From contig CP173058.1 in the NCBI GenBank assembly GCA_044772875.1, positions 1,612,001-1,676,000 of the forward strand: a stretch of 64,000 bases of DNA. Direction: 5' to 3'. Positions 7,979-15,903 of the stretch are shown here, piece by piece (position 1 is the stretch's first letter; each line of letters starts with the position of its first letter). The notes beneath the pieces were generated by a model. That model had not been told where the DNA came from. It worked only from the letters and a program-made list of their open reading frames with translations, and searched no databases. Source of the stretch: Morganella morganii_D (GTDB lineage: Bacteria; Pseudomonadota; Gammaproteobacteria; Enterobacterales; Enterobacteriaceae). The translations under genes and the position numbers were made by a program.

Positions 7979-8659
7979 TCAGTCCGCCATCGCCAGTGCA
8001 CGGTACGCATTTTTAACTTTCCACAGATAGCGCGGAGCCTGTGATGCCGGATGTCTGCTCTGCACATGCTCATAAAATTCATCAGCTGACAATGCATTAA
8101 TTTTTTCAATCGCCAGCGCACGGTTGTTATCAAACGTGCGCAGCAAAGCCCCGGCACCGTTAACATAGGAGACAATCGTTGCGTAATTAAGGGTTTGCGG
8201 GTCGGTAATCCCGGCCAGATGCTGATCACGGATAATCCGGATATAGGTTGTGCCGATATCGATGTTAGTCTGCGGATCCAGCAGCTCACGGGTACTCGGT
8301 TCGCCGCTGCGGCCTTTCACGCGGTAAGCATCGCGCCCGGCGGCAGAGGCTTTAATCTGCATCAGACCCACTGCGTTGGATTTGCTGATCACATCCGGCC
8401 GGTAAGAGGATTCCACCTCAATAATTGCGCGGATCAAAGTTTCATCGACCTCATAGCGGTTAGATGCCTGGCGGATAAACTGATCAAACGGTGTGGCAGG
8501 ATATGCACCACTGCCCCTTACAGGATAAACAGAAGAATCAGTGATGCCGGAAGATGGCGGTGTTATCCAGCCTCCGGAACCGGTACGGGTTTGTTTGCTG
8601 CTTCCTGAGCAGCCCGCCAACAATAATGCTATAGCAATCACACTAACGGTTTTTTTCAC
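7979..8659 (-). CDS. emtA: Endo-type membrane-bound lytic murein transglycosylase A (lipoprotein)
   Basis: 226 residues from a GTG start preceded by AAAGGG; an upstream in-frame ATG would add 17 residues that do not look like a signal. The signal peptide ends in the lipobox LLLAGC, so this is an envelope lipoprotein. The SLT domain carries the catalytic Glu in IIEVESSYRPDVISKSNAVG, then GLMQIKAS and VVSYVNGAGALLRTF-type motifs matching EmtA (MltE). It cleaves glycosidic bonds inside peptidoglycan strands to form 1,6-anhydro products. Divergent from sitA. Confidence 0.93.
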   Translation of the reverse strand: MKKTVSVIAIALLLAGCSGSSKQTRTGSGGWITPPSSGITDSSVYPVRGSGAYPATPFDQFIRQASNRYEVDETLIRAIIEVESSYRPDVISKSNAVGLMQIKASAAGRDAYRVKGRSGEPSTRELLDPQTNIDIGTTYIRIIRDQHLAGITDPQTLNYATIVSYVNGAGALLRTFDNNRALAIEKINALSADEFYEHVQSRHPASQAPRYLWKVKNAYRALAMAD

Positions 8660-8752
8660 TCTGTTACCCTTTATCCGGCATTCTGACGAAGCTAAGAATA
8701 CTGAAAACACACATAAACCAAAAGGAGTTTACTTAACTTTTACATTTTATGT

Positions 8753-8774
8753 GATTCATAGCATAGTGTGAATC
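8753..8774. promoter_or_regulatory. Inverted repeat upstream of sitA, possible operator
   Basis: GATTCA and TGAATC separated by 10 bases, 38 bases upstream of the sitA -35 hexamer. It could be a second regulatory site, for example for MntR, which co-regulates sit genes in Salmonella; but the match to the MntR consensus is poor. Only the symmetry is certain. Confidence 0.25.
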
Positions 8775-8811
8775 GATCGTATTGAATGTTATAAAGATAT
8801 TACGGAAGTGC

Positions 8812-8850
8812 TTGACAGCATCAAACAATATTGATAATCATTATCAATAA
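8812..8850 (+). promoter_or_regulatory. sitA promoter with Fur box
   Basis: A perfect -35 TTGACA at 8812-8817 is followed by the palindrome TTGATAATCATTATCAA (8831-8847), which overlaps the presumed -10. This is a close match to the Fur operator core GATAATnATTATC. Iron-loaded Fur should block RNA polymerase here, so sitABCD is expected to be induced by iron starvation. Confidence 0.85.
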
Positions 8851-8896
8851 CGATATCCTTAGTTATTGTCACACTTTAACCAGGCAGGCTGATAAA

Positions 8897-9826
8897 ATGA
8901 ACAAAAAGCAGAATACGTTTTCCCTCCCGTCCCTGACACAGATATTCCGCCATGCTGTGCTGCTCCTTACCCTGTGTGCAGTCAGCGGGTATTCCGCTGC
9001 GGCGGAGAAAAAATTTAAGGTCGTTACCACCTTCACCATAATTCAGGATATCGCGCAGAATGTGGCCGGTGATGCCGCAATTGTGGAGTCCATCACCAAA
9101 CCCGGTGCTGAAATCCATGATTATCAGCCAACCCCGAAAGACATTATGCGGGCACAGGATGCGGATCTTATCCTGTGGAACGGCCTGAACCTGGAACGCT
9201 GGTTTGAGCGCTTCTTTGAAAATTTACAGAATGTCCCGGCGGTTGTTATTACCGGGGGTATTACCCCTAATTCTATCCGCGGCGGTGCGTATAACGGCAA
9301 TCCGAACCCGCATGCCTGGATGTCCCCGACCAATGCACTGATGTACATCGAAAATATCCGTGCCGCTCTGGTGAAACATGACCCGGCCAATGCGGAAACC
9401 TACAATAAGAATGCAGCGGCGTATGCAGCGAAGATAAAAGCACTTGATGCCCCGCTGCGTGCCCGTCTGGCCAATATCCCGGAAAACCAGCGCTGGCTGG
9501 CAACCAGTGAAGGTGCTTTCAGTTATCTGGCTAATGATTATGGTTTTCAGGAAGTGTATCTGTGGCCGATTAATGCAGAAGAACAAGGTACACCACAGCA
9601 GGTACGCCACATGATTGATACCGTCCGTGAATATAAAATCCCGGTCGTATTCAGTGAGAGTACGATTTCAGACAAACCGGCTAAACAAGTCGCCAAGGAA
9701 ACCGGTGCGGAATACGGCGGTGTGCTGTATGTGGATTCCCTGTCCGCCGCTGACGGCCCGGTTCCGACCTATATTGACCTGCTCAATACGACTGTAAATA
9801 CCATCGCCAAAGGATTTCATCAATGA
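8897..9826 (+). CDS. sitA: Iron/manganese ABC transporter, periplasmic binding protein
   Basis: 309 residues from the ATG at 8897 (MNKKQNTFSL); upstream in-frame codons run through the Fur box, so the longer reading is rejected. Cleavable signal peptide ending near SGYSAAAE. Cluster A-I metal-binding protein of the SitA/YfeA type: metal ligands expected from His in AEIHDYQPTP, His in NPNPHAWMSP, a Glu in the FSESTISDKP segment and Asp in YVDSLSAADGP. It captures Mn2+/Fe2+ in the periplasm for SitBCD. Its stop overlaps the sitB start. Confidence 0.93.
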   Translation: MNKKQNTFSLPSLTQIFRHAVLLLTLCAVSGYSAAAEKKFKVVTTFTIIQDIAQNVAGDAAIVESITKPGAEIHDYQPTPKDIMRAQDADLILWNGLNLERWFERFFENLQNVPAVVITGGITPNSIRGGAYNGNPNPHAWMSPTNALMYIENIRAALVKHDPANAETYNKNAAAYAAKIKALDAPLRARLANIPENQRWLATSEGAFSYLANDYGFQEVYLWPINAEEQGTPQQVRHMIDTVREYKIPVVFSESTISDKPAKQVAKETGAEYGGVLYVDSLSAADGPVPTYIDLLNTTVNTIAKGFHQ

Positions 9827-10707
9827 GTGATCAGTTCAGCAAACCACAGCTGGTTGTCGATAACGCCACTGTCACCTACAACAACGGCCATACCGCGATT
9901 TTTGATGCCAGTTTCAGCATAGAGGGCGGATCTATCTGTGCCCTCGTCGGTATTAACGGCAGCGGTAAATCCACCCTGTTCAAAACCATTATGGGGCTGG
10001 TCACTCCGACACAGGGCCGGGTGACACTGAATGATGAACCGGTACGTACCGCGCTGAAAAAAAATGTGATTGCCTATGTTCCGCAGACAGAAGAAGTGGA
10101 CTGGAACTTTCCGGTTCTGGTATCTGACGTGGTGATGATGGGTCGCTACGGTAAAATGGGCTTTCTGCGCATTCCCGGCAAAGAGGACAAAAAAGCCGTA
10201 GCCGTTGCACTGGAGCGTGTCGGCCTTACCGGATTAGGTCACCGCCAGATAGGCGAACTCTCCGGCGGACAGAAAAAGCGCGTGTTTCTGGCACGCGCCC
10301 TGGCACAGAACGGCAAAGTGTTGCTGCTGGATGAGCCGTTTACCGGTGTGGATGTCAAAACGGAGAATGCGATTATCGATTTACTGCGTTCACTGCGCGA
10401 AGAGGGACACCTGGTGCTGGTATCCACTCATAACCTCGGCAGTGTGCCGGAGTTCTGTGATCACGTGATCCTGATAAACCGTACTGTGCTCGACAGCGGC
10501 CCGACCGCCACTACGTTTACACAGAAAAACCTGGAAAAAACTTTCGGCGGTGTTCTGCGTCATATCAATCTGTCCGGGCCGGATCTGCATGACGACGACG
10601 ACCCGCGCTCACTGACGGTCATTACTGATGACGAACGCGCCGCTGTTTTCTACGGTCATCAGGATAATCTGACGGTACAGACCGGCAGTAAGGAAGAACA
10701 GCCATGA
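9823..10707 (+). CDS. sitB: Iron/manganese ABC transporter, ATP-binding protein
   Basis: 294 residues. Walker A GINGSGKST, signature LSGGQKKR and Walker B VLLLDEPF are all present, followed by the switch histidine in LVSTHNLGS. Cytoplasmic ATPase energising metal import through SitC and SitD. The gene overlaps sitA and sitC by 4 bases each (ATGA), which indicates translational coupling. A C-terminal tail rich in acidic residues (HDDDDPRS) follows the nucleotide-binding domain. Confidence 0.93.
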   Translation: MSDQFSKPQLVVDNATVTYNNGHTAIFDASFSIEGGSICALVGINGSGKSTLFKTIMGLVTPTQGRVTLNDEPVRTALKKNVIAYVPQTEEVDWNFPVLVSDVVMMGRYGKMGFLRIPGKEDKKAVAVALERVGLTGLGHRQIGELSGGQKKRVFLARALAQNGKVLLLDEPFTGVDVKTENAIIDLLRSLREEGHLVLVSTHNLGSVPEFCDHVILINRTVLDSGPTATTFTQKNLEKTFGGVLRHINLSGPDLHDDDDPRSLTVITDDERAAVFYGHQDNLTVQTGSKEEQP

Positions 10708-11579
10708 CAGAGCTGTTACTCCAGCCGTTTGAATATAACTATATGGTGAAGGCCATCTGGGTGAGTGGCATTGTGGGTGCTGTGTGTGCCTTTCTGTCCG
10801 CTTACCTGATGCTCAAAGGCTGGTCACTGATGGGGGATGCTCTCTCCCACTCGGTGGTTCCCGGTGTGGCGGGAGCTTATGCTCTCGGCTTTCCTTACTC
10901 TGTCGGTGCTTTCTTCACCGGCATGCTGGCCGCCCTTTCCATGACCTTTGTCCGTCATCTGACCCGGTTGCGGGAAGATGCGGTGATCGGGTTTATATTT
11001 TCCACTTTCTTTGCAGCCGGTCTGTTGATCGTCTCCCTGAACCCGACCTCTGTGAATGTGCAAACTATTATTATGGGAAATATCCTCGGAATTGCTGATG
11101 AAGATATGTTGCAGGTGGAAATTATTACTGCCATTTCTTTCCTCGTGCTGATATTTATCCGGAAAGATCTTCTGGTGGTCTTTTTTGATGAAACACACGC
11201 CCGTTCCATCGGCCTGAATCCGCTGGCACTGAAAATTATTTTCTTTACTCTGCTCAGCGCCTGTACTGTCGCGGCACTCCAGACGGTCGGGGCGATTCTG
11301 GTCATTGCTATGGTGATAACCCCGGGAGCTACCGCCTATCTGTTAACCGATCAGTTTAAAAAATTGCTGGTTATCGCCGTCGTTTTAGGGGCGGTCACCA
11401 GCAGTGCCGGTGCCTATATCAGTTATTTCCTGAACGGGGCGACCGGCGGCATGATTGTGACCTTACAGACCGTTATTTTCCTGATTGCCTTCTTCTTTGC
11501 ACCAAAACACGGCATGCTCTCCGCCCGCCGCCGTGCCCGCCGGGAATCAGCAAAACTGCGTCAGGAGGCAAACTCATGA
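10704..11579 (+). CDS. sitC: Iron/manganese ABC transporter, membrane permease C
   Basis: 291 residues, strongly hydrophobic, with about eight to nine membrane segments of the ABC-3 family. The conserved GDALSHSVVPGVAG stretch near residue 45 is typical of SitC/YfeC/ZnuB-like permeases. Overlaps sitB and sitD by 4 bases. A basic C-terminal tail (SARRRARRESAKLRQ) should lie in the cytoplasm. It pairs with the paralogous SitD to form the channel. Confidence 0.92.
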   Translation: MTELLLQPFEYNYMVKAIWVSGIVGAVCAFLSAYLMLKGWSLMGDALSHSVVPGVAGAYALGFPYSVGAFFTGMLAALSMTFVRHLTRLREDAVIGFIFSTFFAAGLLIVSLNPTSVNVQTIIMGNILGIADEDMLQVEIITAISFLVLIFIRKDLLVVFFDETHARSIGLNPLALKIIFFTLLSACTVAALQTVGAILVIAMVITPGATAYLLTDQFKKLLVIAVVLGAVTSSAGAYISYFLNGATGGMIVTLQTVIFLIAFFFAPKHGMLSARRRARRESAKLRQEANS

Positions 11580-12430
11580 GTGATTTTCTGACCTCACTGT
11601 TTATCGACCCGTTTACCTTTCCGTTTATGCAACGGGCCATATTTGCCGCGATCCTGACCGGCGCGGTCTGTGCTGTTCTCTCCTGCTTTCTGGTGCTCAA
11701 AGGCTGGTCACTGATGGGAGATGCCATTTCCCATGCCGTTCTGCCGGGCATTGTGATAGCTTTCGTGATGGGTATTCCGCTGATTATCGGGGCATTTGTA
11801 TCCGGGCTTTTCTGTGCCTTTGCCACCGGTTATCTGAAAGAACACAGCCGGATCAAAGAAGATACAGTGATGGGGATTGTTTTCTCCGGCATGTTTGCCC
11901 TCGGTCTGGTGCTGTTTACCCGCATTGATACTGAACAGCACCTGACGCACATTTTGTTCGGTAATATCCTCGGGATCACACAGGCAGAACTGCGTCAGAC
12001 CCTGATTATCGCCGGGCTGACCATGGTGGTGCTGATGGTGAAATATAAGGATTTCATGCTGTACTGCTTTGATCCCAATCAGGCCCGGGTTCTCGGGCTG
12101 CCGGTACGTATGCTGCACTACGGACTGTTATCACTGCTTGCACTGACCATCGTGGCATCCCTCCAGGCAGTCGGGATCATTCTGGTGATCGCCATGCTTA
12201 TTTCACCGGGTATCATCGCCTTCCTGCTGTGCCGCAGTTTCGGCAAAATGATTCTGGTGGCAATTCTGGTTTCTGTCAGCTCAAGTTATATCGGTACTGT
12301 CGTCAGCTTCCATATCGACGGGGCTACCGGTGCCTGTATTGTACTGGTGCAGGCGCTCTGTTTCGTGCTGGCACTGATTTATAACCAGCTGCGGTTATCT
12401 GCCCTGAAACGCCGCAGACAGGTTGCCTGA
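11576..12430 (+). CDS. sitD: Iron/manganese ABC transporter, membrane permease D
   Basis: 284 residues, a paralogue of SitC with the equivalent GDAISHAVLPGIVIA motif and about eight membrane segments. Last gene of the sitABCD operon; a 12-bp GC-rich hairpin follows. Together with SitC it forms the inner-membrane permease for Mn2+/Fe2+ import. Confidence 0.92.
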   Translation: MSDFLTSLFIDPFTFPFMQRAIFAAILTGAVCAVLSCFLVLKGWSLMGDAISHAVLPGIVIAFVMGIPLIIGAFVSGLFCAFATGYLKEHSRIKEDTVMGIVFSGMFALGLVLFTRIDTEQHLTHILFGNILGITQAELRQTLIIAGLTMVVLMVKYKDFMLYCFDPNQARVLGLPVRMLHYGLLSLLALTIVASLQAVGIILVIAMLISPGIIAFLLCRSFGKMILVAILVSVSSSYIGTVVSFHIDGATGACIVLVQALCFVLALIYNQLRLSALKRRRQVA

Positions 12431-12442
12431 CCCTCTGCATAG

Positions 12443-12474
12443 CGGGGGATATTCTGTCACCGGAATATCCCCCG
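12443..12474 (+). terminator. 12-bp perfect hairpin after sitD
   Basis: Arms CGGGGGATATTC and GAATATCCCCCG with an 8-base loop, 13 bases after the sitD stop. No T tract follows, so it may protect the mRNA 3' end or give inefficient termination rather than act as a full intrinsic terminator. Confidence 0.55.
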
Positions 12475-12624
12475 TGTCCGGACTCTTCCGAAACAGCCGT
12501 CCTTTTTTGTCCTTTTCTGTATTTCCCCGCAGTTACTGTGTAATTTGTGTGAGATGTCCGCTTTTTTCTTTTATTTTCCGGCGGTAAGATAGACTAACTG
12601 ATAGACGGCTTAGTGAGGTGGCTC

Positions 12625-13488
12625 ATGTGGCAGGCAGCAGGACGTATACTCAGTGAACATTTCGGCGAACATTCGTTCTCTGACAAAAAACAACTCAATG
12701 GCGGTGAAATCCATCGTTCCCGGAGTGCCCGTTACGGTGATCATCCGGTTTTCATCAAATATAACCGGCGTGACATGTTGCAGGTATTCAAAACCGAGGC
12801 GGAGCAGCTTGATGCCCTCAGCCGCAGCCGTACACTGACAACCCCCGCCGTTTATGGTGTCGGGTCGACAAAAGAGTTCAGCTTCCTGATTATGGAATAT
12901 CTGCCGCTGAAGCCTTTTGATTCTCATTCCGCATATATGTTCGGGCAGCAGCTGGCGCGTCTGCATCAGTGGCATGAGCAGCCCCGTTATGGTTTCGATG
13001 AAGATAATCTGCTGGGCACTAACCCGCAACCGAATGCCTGGGACAAAAAATGGGCGTCTTTCTTTGCTGAAAAACGTATCGGCTGGCAGTTACAGCTGGC
13101 AAAAGAGAAAGGCATTATCTTCGGCGATATCGACAGTATTATTCAGCGTGTGCAGCAAAAACTGGCAAACCATCAGCCACAACCCTCCCTGCTTCACGGC
13201 GACTTATGGCCGTCAAACTGTGCAGCAGTGGCTGACGGCAGAACTGTCGTGTTTGACCCTGCATGTTACTGGGGCGATCGCGAATGTGATCTGGCGATGC
13301 TCTCTTTTTTCCCTGAGCTGCCGATGCAAATCCTCGACGGCTATCAGCAGGTCTGGCCGCTGGAGAGTGGTTTTTTAGAGCGTCAGCCGCTGTATCAGCT
13401 CTATTATCAGCTTCACCGCAGCCATTTATTCGGTGACCGCTATTATCAGAGTGCTCAGGCCATTATTGACGATATTCTCGCGGGATAA
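12625..13488 (+). CDS. yniA: Fructosamine kinase family protein
   Basis: 287 residues starting MWQAAGRILSEHFGEH; an in-frame ATG 4 codons upstream is rejected because the later one has the GAGGTG ribosome site and matches E. coli YniA. Kinase-fold features: catalytic loop LLHGDLWPSN, metal-binding DPACYWGDRECDLAM. Members of the fructosamine-3-kinase family phosphorylate glycated amines so that the adduct decomposes. The natural substrate of YniA is not settled. Convergent with yniB and sharing a terminator with it. Confidence 0.9.
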   Translation: MWQAAGRILSEHFGEHSFSDKKQLNGGEIHRSRSARYGDHPVFIKYNRRDMLQVFKTEAEQLDALSRSRTLTTPAVYGVGSTKEFSFLIMEYLPLKPFDSHSAYMFGQQLARLHQWHEQPRYGFDEDNLLGTNPQPNAWDKKWASFFAEKRIGWQLQLAKEKGIIFGDIDSIIQRVQQKLANHQPQPSLLHGDLWPSNCAAVADGRTVVFDPACYWGDRECDLAMLSFFPELPMQILDGYQQVWPLESGFLERQPLYQLYYQLHRSHLFGDRYYQSAQAIIDDILAG

Positions 13489-13504
13489 CCCCCGTTTTCC
13501 GGCT

Positions 13505-13545
13505 AAAAAAATACCCCGTCAGAGACTCTGCGGGGTATTTTTTTA
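13505..13545. terminator. Bidirectional terminator between yniA and yniB
   Basis: Stem AAATACCCCG/CGGGGTATTT with a 12-base loop, preceded by an A run and followed by a T run. It can serve both the plus-strand yniA and the minus-strand yniB. Confidence 0.85.
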
Positions 13546-13560
13546 TTCAGGCTGTACTGC

Positions 13561-14100
13561 TTACCAGTTAAGGAATTTAATTAAGAACCACGCAATCGCG
13601 CCGATAAATACCGGCAGCACATACAGCACAAAAATCTGCCGGAAAATAGTGTGATTCGGAATCCGAATTTTGGCGATTAAATCCGCCGGCGTTTTTCCGC
13701 TCTCTCTGGCATTTTCAATAATGGTCTGATCTTCAATGTTCTCGCGAATAAATTTTACCTGCCGGGACATACGGATACCGGATGCACTCAGTGCCAGCCC
13801 CACAAACATCAGGATATAAATCAGTAAAAAACTCAGATTATGACCTTCAAAACCGAGTAATTTATCCGGCACAGGGGAATTATTCCAGAATGTATTCAGG
13901 AAAGGGGTATTCACACGGATCATTTCCGTCACCACATTAATAAAATCCCCGATAACAGCATTAATTTTATCACTGCCGGTACTCTGCTGATGAGCCAGTT
14001 TCAGTAATGAAACAATGGTTGAGATCAGAGCCGGAATAAAAACCACCCAACCAGCTACCCGTTTAAATACAGCAACCCAGCGGGCCTGTTGCAGCGTCAT
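13561..14100 (-). CDS. yniB: Inner membrane protein YniB
   Basis: 179 residues, matching E. coli YniB. Three hydrophobic segments: about 15-35, 90-108 and 155-175, the last ending ...LIKFLNW. Integral inner-membrane protein of unknown function, conserved next to yniA and yniC/hxpB in enterobacteria. No catalytic motif is visible. Confidence 0.85.
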   Translation of the reverse strand: MTLQQARWVAVFKRVAGWVVFIPALISTIVSLLKLAHQQSTGSDKINAVIGDFINVVTEMIRVNTPFLNTFWNNSPVPDKLLGFEGHNLSFLLIYILMFVGLALSASGIRMSRQVKFIRENIEDQTIIENARESGKTPADLIAKIRIPNHTIFRQIFVLYVLPVFIGAIAWFLIKFLNW

Positions 14101-14280
14101 GCGCTTTCCTCATTTGATTTTTTCCCTGTAATCATAGCGCAGAAATCAGGAGAAGATCATTATCATTATTCCGGACTTTTTTACCCCGTAAATTATTAAG
14201 TCACCTGATGAACTCTCCGGCCCGGCTTGTTACAATCAGAGAGTGTTTTAATTCATTGCAGGATATCAGGAGCATACACT

Positions 14281-14946
14281 ATGTCCCACACCTTACCGGT
14301 ACAGGCCGCTATTTTTGATATGGATGGTTTACTGATTGATTCCGAGCCGTTCTGGCTTCAGAGTGAAAATCAGGTTTTCAGCAGCATTGGTCTGGATATG
14401 TCACTGCGGGATAAACTGCCCGATATGCTGGGTCTGCGCATCGACCAGGTCGTGGAACTGTGGTATCACGCTTCGCCGTGGCAGACCCCCTCCAAAGAGG
14501 AGATTATACAGCGAATTATTGATTCCACTATCGCAATGGTGGAAAAAGAGCGCCCGCTTCTGCCCGGCGTGGAACATGCTCTCTCTCTGTGCCGATCACA
14601 GGGGCTGAAAATCGCGCTGGCTTCCGCATCGCCGCTCTATATGCTGGAATCCGTACTGGAAATGTTTAACATCCGCCATTATTTTGATGCTGTGGTTTCT
14701 GCCGGTGATCTGCCATACAGCAAGCCGCATCCGCAAGTTTACCTGAATGCCGCTGAAGCGCTGAGTGTCCCGCCGGTACAATGTGTTGCACTGGAAGATT
14801 CGGTTAATGGTATGATTGCCTGCAAAGCCGCCCGGATGCGCTCCATTGTGGTACCGTCTGCTGAAATGGCAGCAGATCCGCGCTGGTCACTGGCGGATTA
14901 CCGTCTGTCATCACTCAGTGAACTGACTGCCGCCATGGTCAGCTGA
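14281..14946 (+). CDS. hxpB: HAD-family hexitol/2-deoxyglucose phosphatase
   Basis: 221 residues from the ATG at 14281 preceded by CAGGAG; an upstream in-frame start would add residues absent from relatives. HAD motifs: FDMDGLLIDSEP (nucleophile and acid Asp), SASP threonine/serine loop, Lys in YSKPHPQVY, and ALEDSVNGM acidic motif. Matches E. coli YniC/HxpB, which dephosphorylates sugar phosphates such as 2-deoxyglucose-6-phosphate and hexitol phosphates. Cytoplasmic, monocistronic as far as can be seen. Confidence 0.92.
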   Translation: MSHTLPVQAAIFDMDGLLIDSEPFWLQSENQVFSSIGLDMSLRDKLPDMLGLRIDQVVELWYHASPWQTPSKEEIIQRIIDSTIAMVEKERPLLPGVEHALSLCRSQGLKIALASASPLYMLESVLEMFNIRHYFDAVVSAGDLPYSKPHPQVYLNAAEALSVPPVQCVALEDSVNGMIACKAARMRSIVVPSAEMAADPRWSLADYRLSSLSELTAAMVS

Positions 14947-15075
14947 GTATTTTTGTGGCGGGAAATATCCCGCCCTGCTCCGTTAGTGAAATATTCCGGA
15001 GTTATTCATTAATAAATAAGCCTTTTTCTCTCTTACCCTATGGCCGGGCGTCATAAAAGACTTTATACTGTAACA

Positions 15076-15091
15076 CTGTATAAATAAACAC
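15076..15091 (+). promoter_or_regulatory. Candidate LexA box upstream of ydjM
   Basis: CTGTATAAATAAACAC matches the SOS box CTGT-N8-ACAG except for the last base. A second partial site, TACTGTAACACTGTAT, overlaps it on the left. The site ends 20 bases before the ydjM ATG. E. coli ydjM is a known LexA target, which supports the call. Confidence 0.55.
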
Positions 15092-15111
15092 CTGAGTATT
15101 TACCCGGTATC

Positions 15112-15669
15112 ATGACGGCTGAGGGTCACCTGCTTTTCTCTGTCGCTTCTGTAGTGATGGTTCATCAGCTTCAGATTTCGCCTGATATCAGTCAGGGGGA
15201 TTGGCTGCACCTGCTCCCCGGCGCCCTCGCCGGTGCACTGCTGCCGGATATCGACCATCCGAAGTCCATGCTGGGCCAGTGGGTCCGCTTTATTTCTGTA
15301 CCGATCTCCCGCCTGTGCGGCCACAGAGGTTTCACTCACAGCCTGCTGGCCATTCTGACCGGCGTTGTCTTATTCCGCACACAACTGCCGGTCAGTTGGT
15401 CTGTCCCGGCCGATTTTTATCAGGCAGTAATTGTCGGGTATCTCAGCCATCTGGCGGGGGATATGCTGACCACCTCCGGGATCCCGCTGCTATGGCCGGT
15501 GCGCTGGCGTTTTTGTATTCCGCTGCTGGGCAGCAAAGCCAACAAACGGGCAGAGCGCAGTGTGGCGCTGGTTGTATTGCTGGCTTCGTTCTATCTGCCC
15601 GCACACTGGGAAATCTGGTGGGATCATCTGCGGGAGCTGGTGCTGGCTCAACTATCGGCCAGGTTATAG
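15112..15669 (+). CDS. ydjM: LexA-regulated membrane-bound metal-dependent hydrolase family protein
   Basis: 185 residues. DUF457/YdjM family: GALLPDIDHPKS, CGHRGFTHSL and GYLSHLAGDMLTTSG carry the conserved Asp/His residues expected to bind metal. Hydrophobic segments interleave these motifs, so the active site sits in or at the inner membrane. It terminates LLAQ-type basic tail close to 15669. Related proteins are annotated as LexA-regulated hydrolases; the substrate is unknown. Confidence 0.85.
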   Translation: MTAEGHLLFSVASVVMVHQLQISPDISQGDWLHLLPGALAGALLPDIDHPKSMLGQWVRFISVPISRLCGHRGFTHSLLAILTGVVLFRTQLPVSWSVPADFYQAVIVGYLSHLAGDMLTTSGIPLLWPVRWRFCIPLLGSKANKRAERSVALVVLLASFYLPAHWEIWWDHLRELVLAQLSARL

Positions 15670-15903
15670 ATAATCCGTTTTATATAACCATCTGCTATAG
15701 GAAAAAGCCCATTTAGTGCCTGTGCAAGCTAAATCAATCCCTGTGATCTACAATATAGCTATAAATAATTCAGATTCATTATAAGTAATGCATAAAACTC
15801 CTGTTAATCTATAACGCATCTTTTACAGTTTCAGCATTTGCATAACTGTATGCGATTTAGTCAACACACTATAACAACATACCAACAGGTATCGGAGACC
15901 GGG

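Noticed and set aside
8831..8896. N-terminal extension of sitA from an ORF start inside the Fur box.
   Set aside because: The added residues are translated operator sequence; the ATG at 8897 precedes a proper signal peptide.
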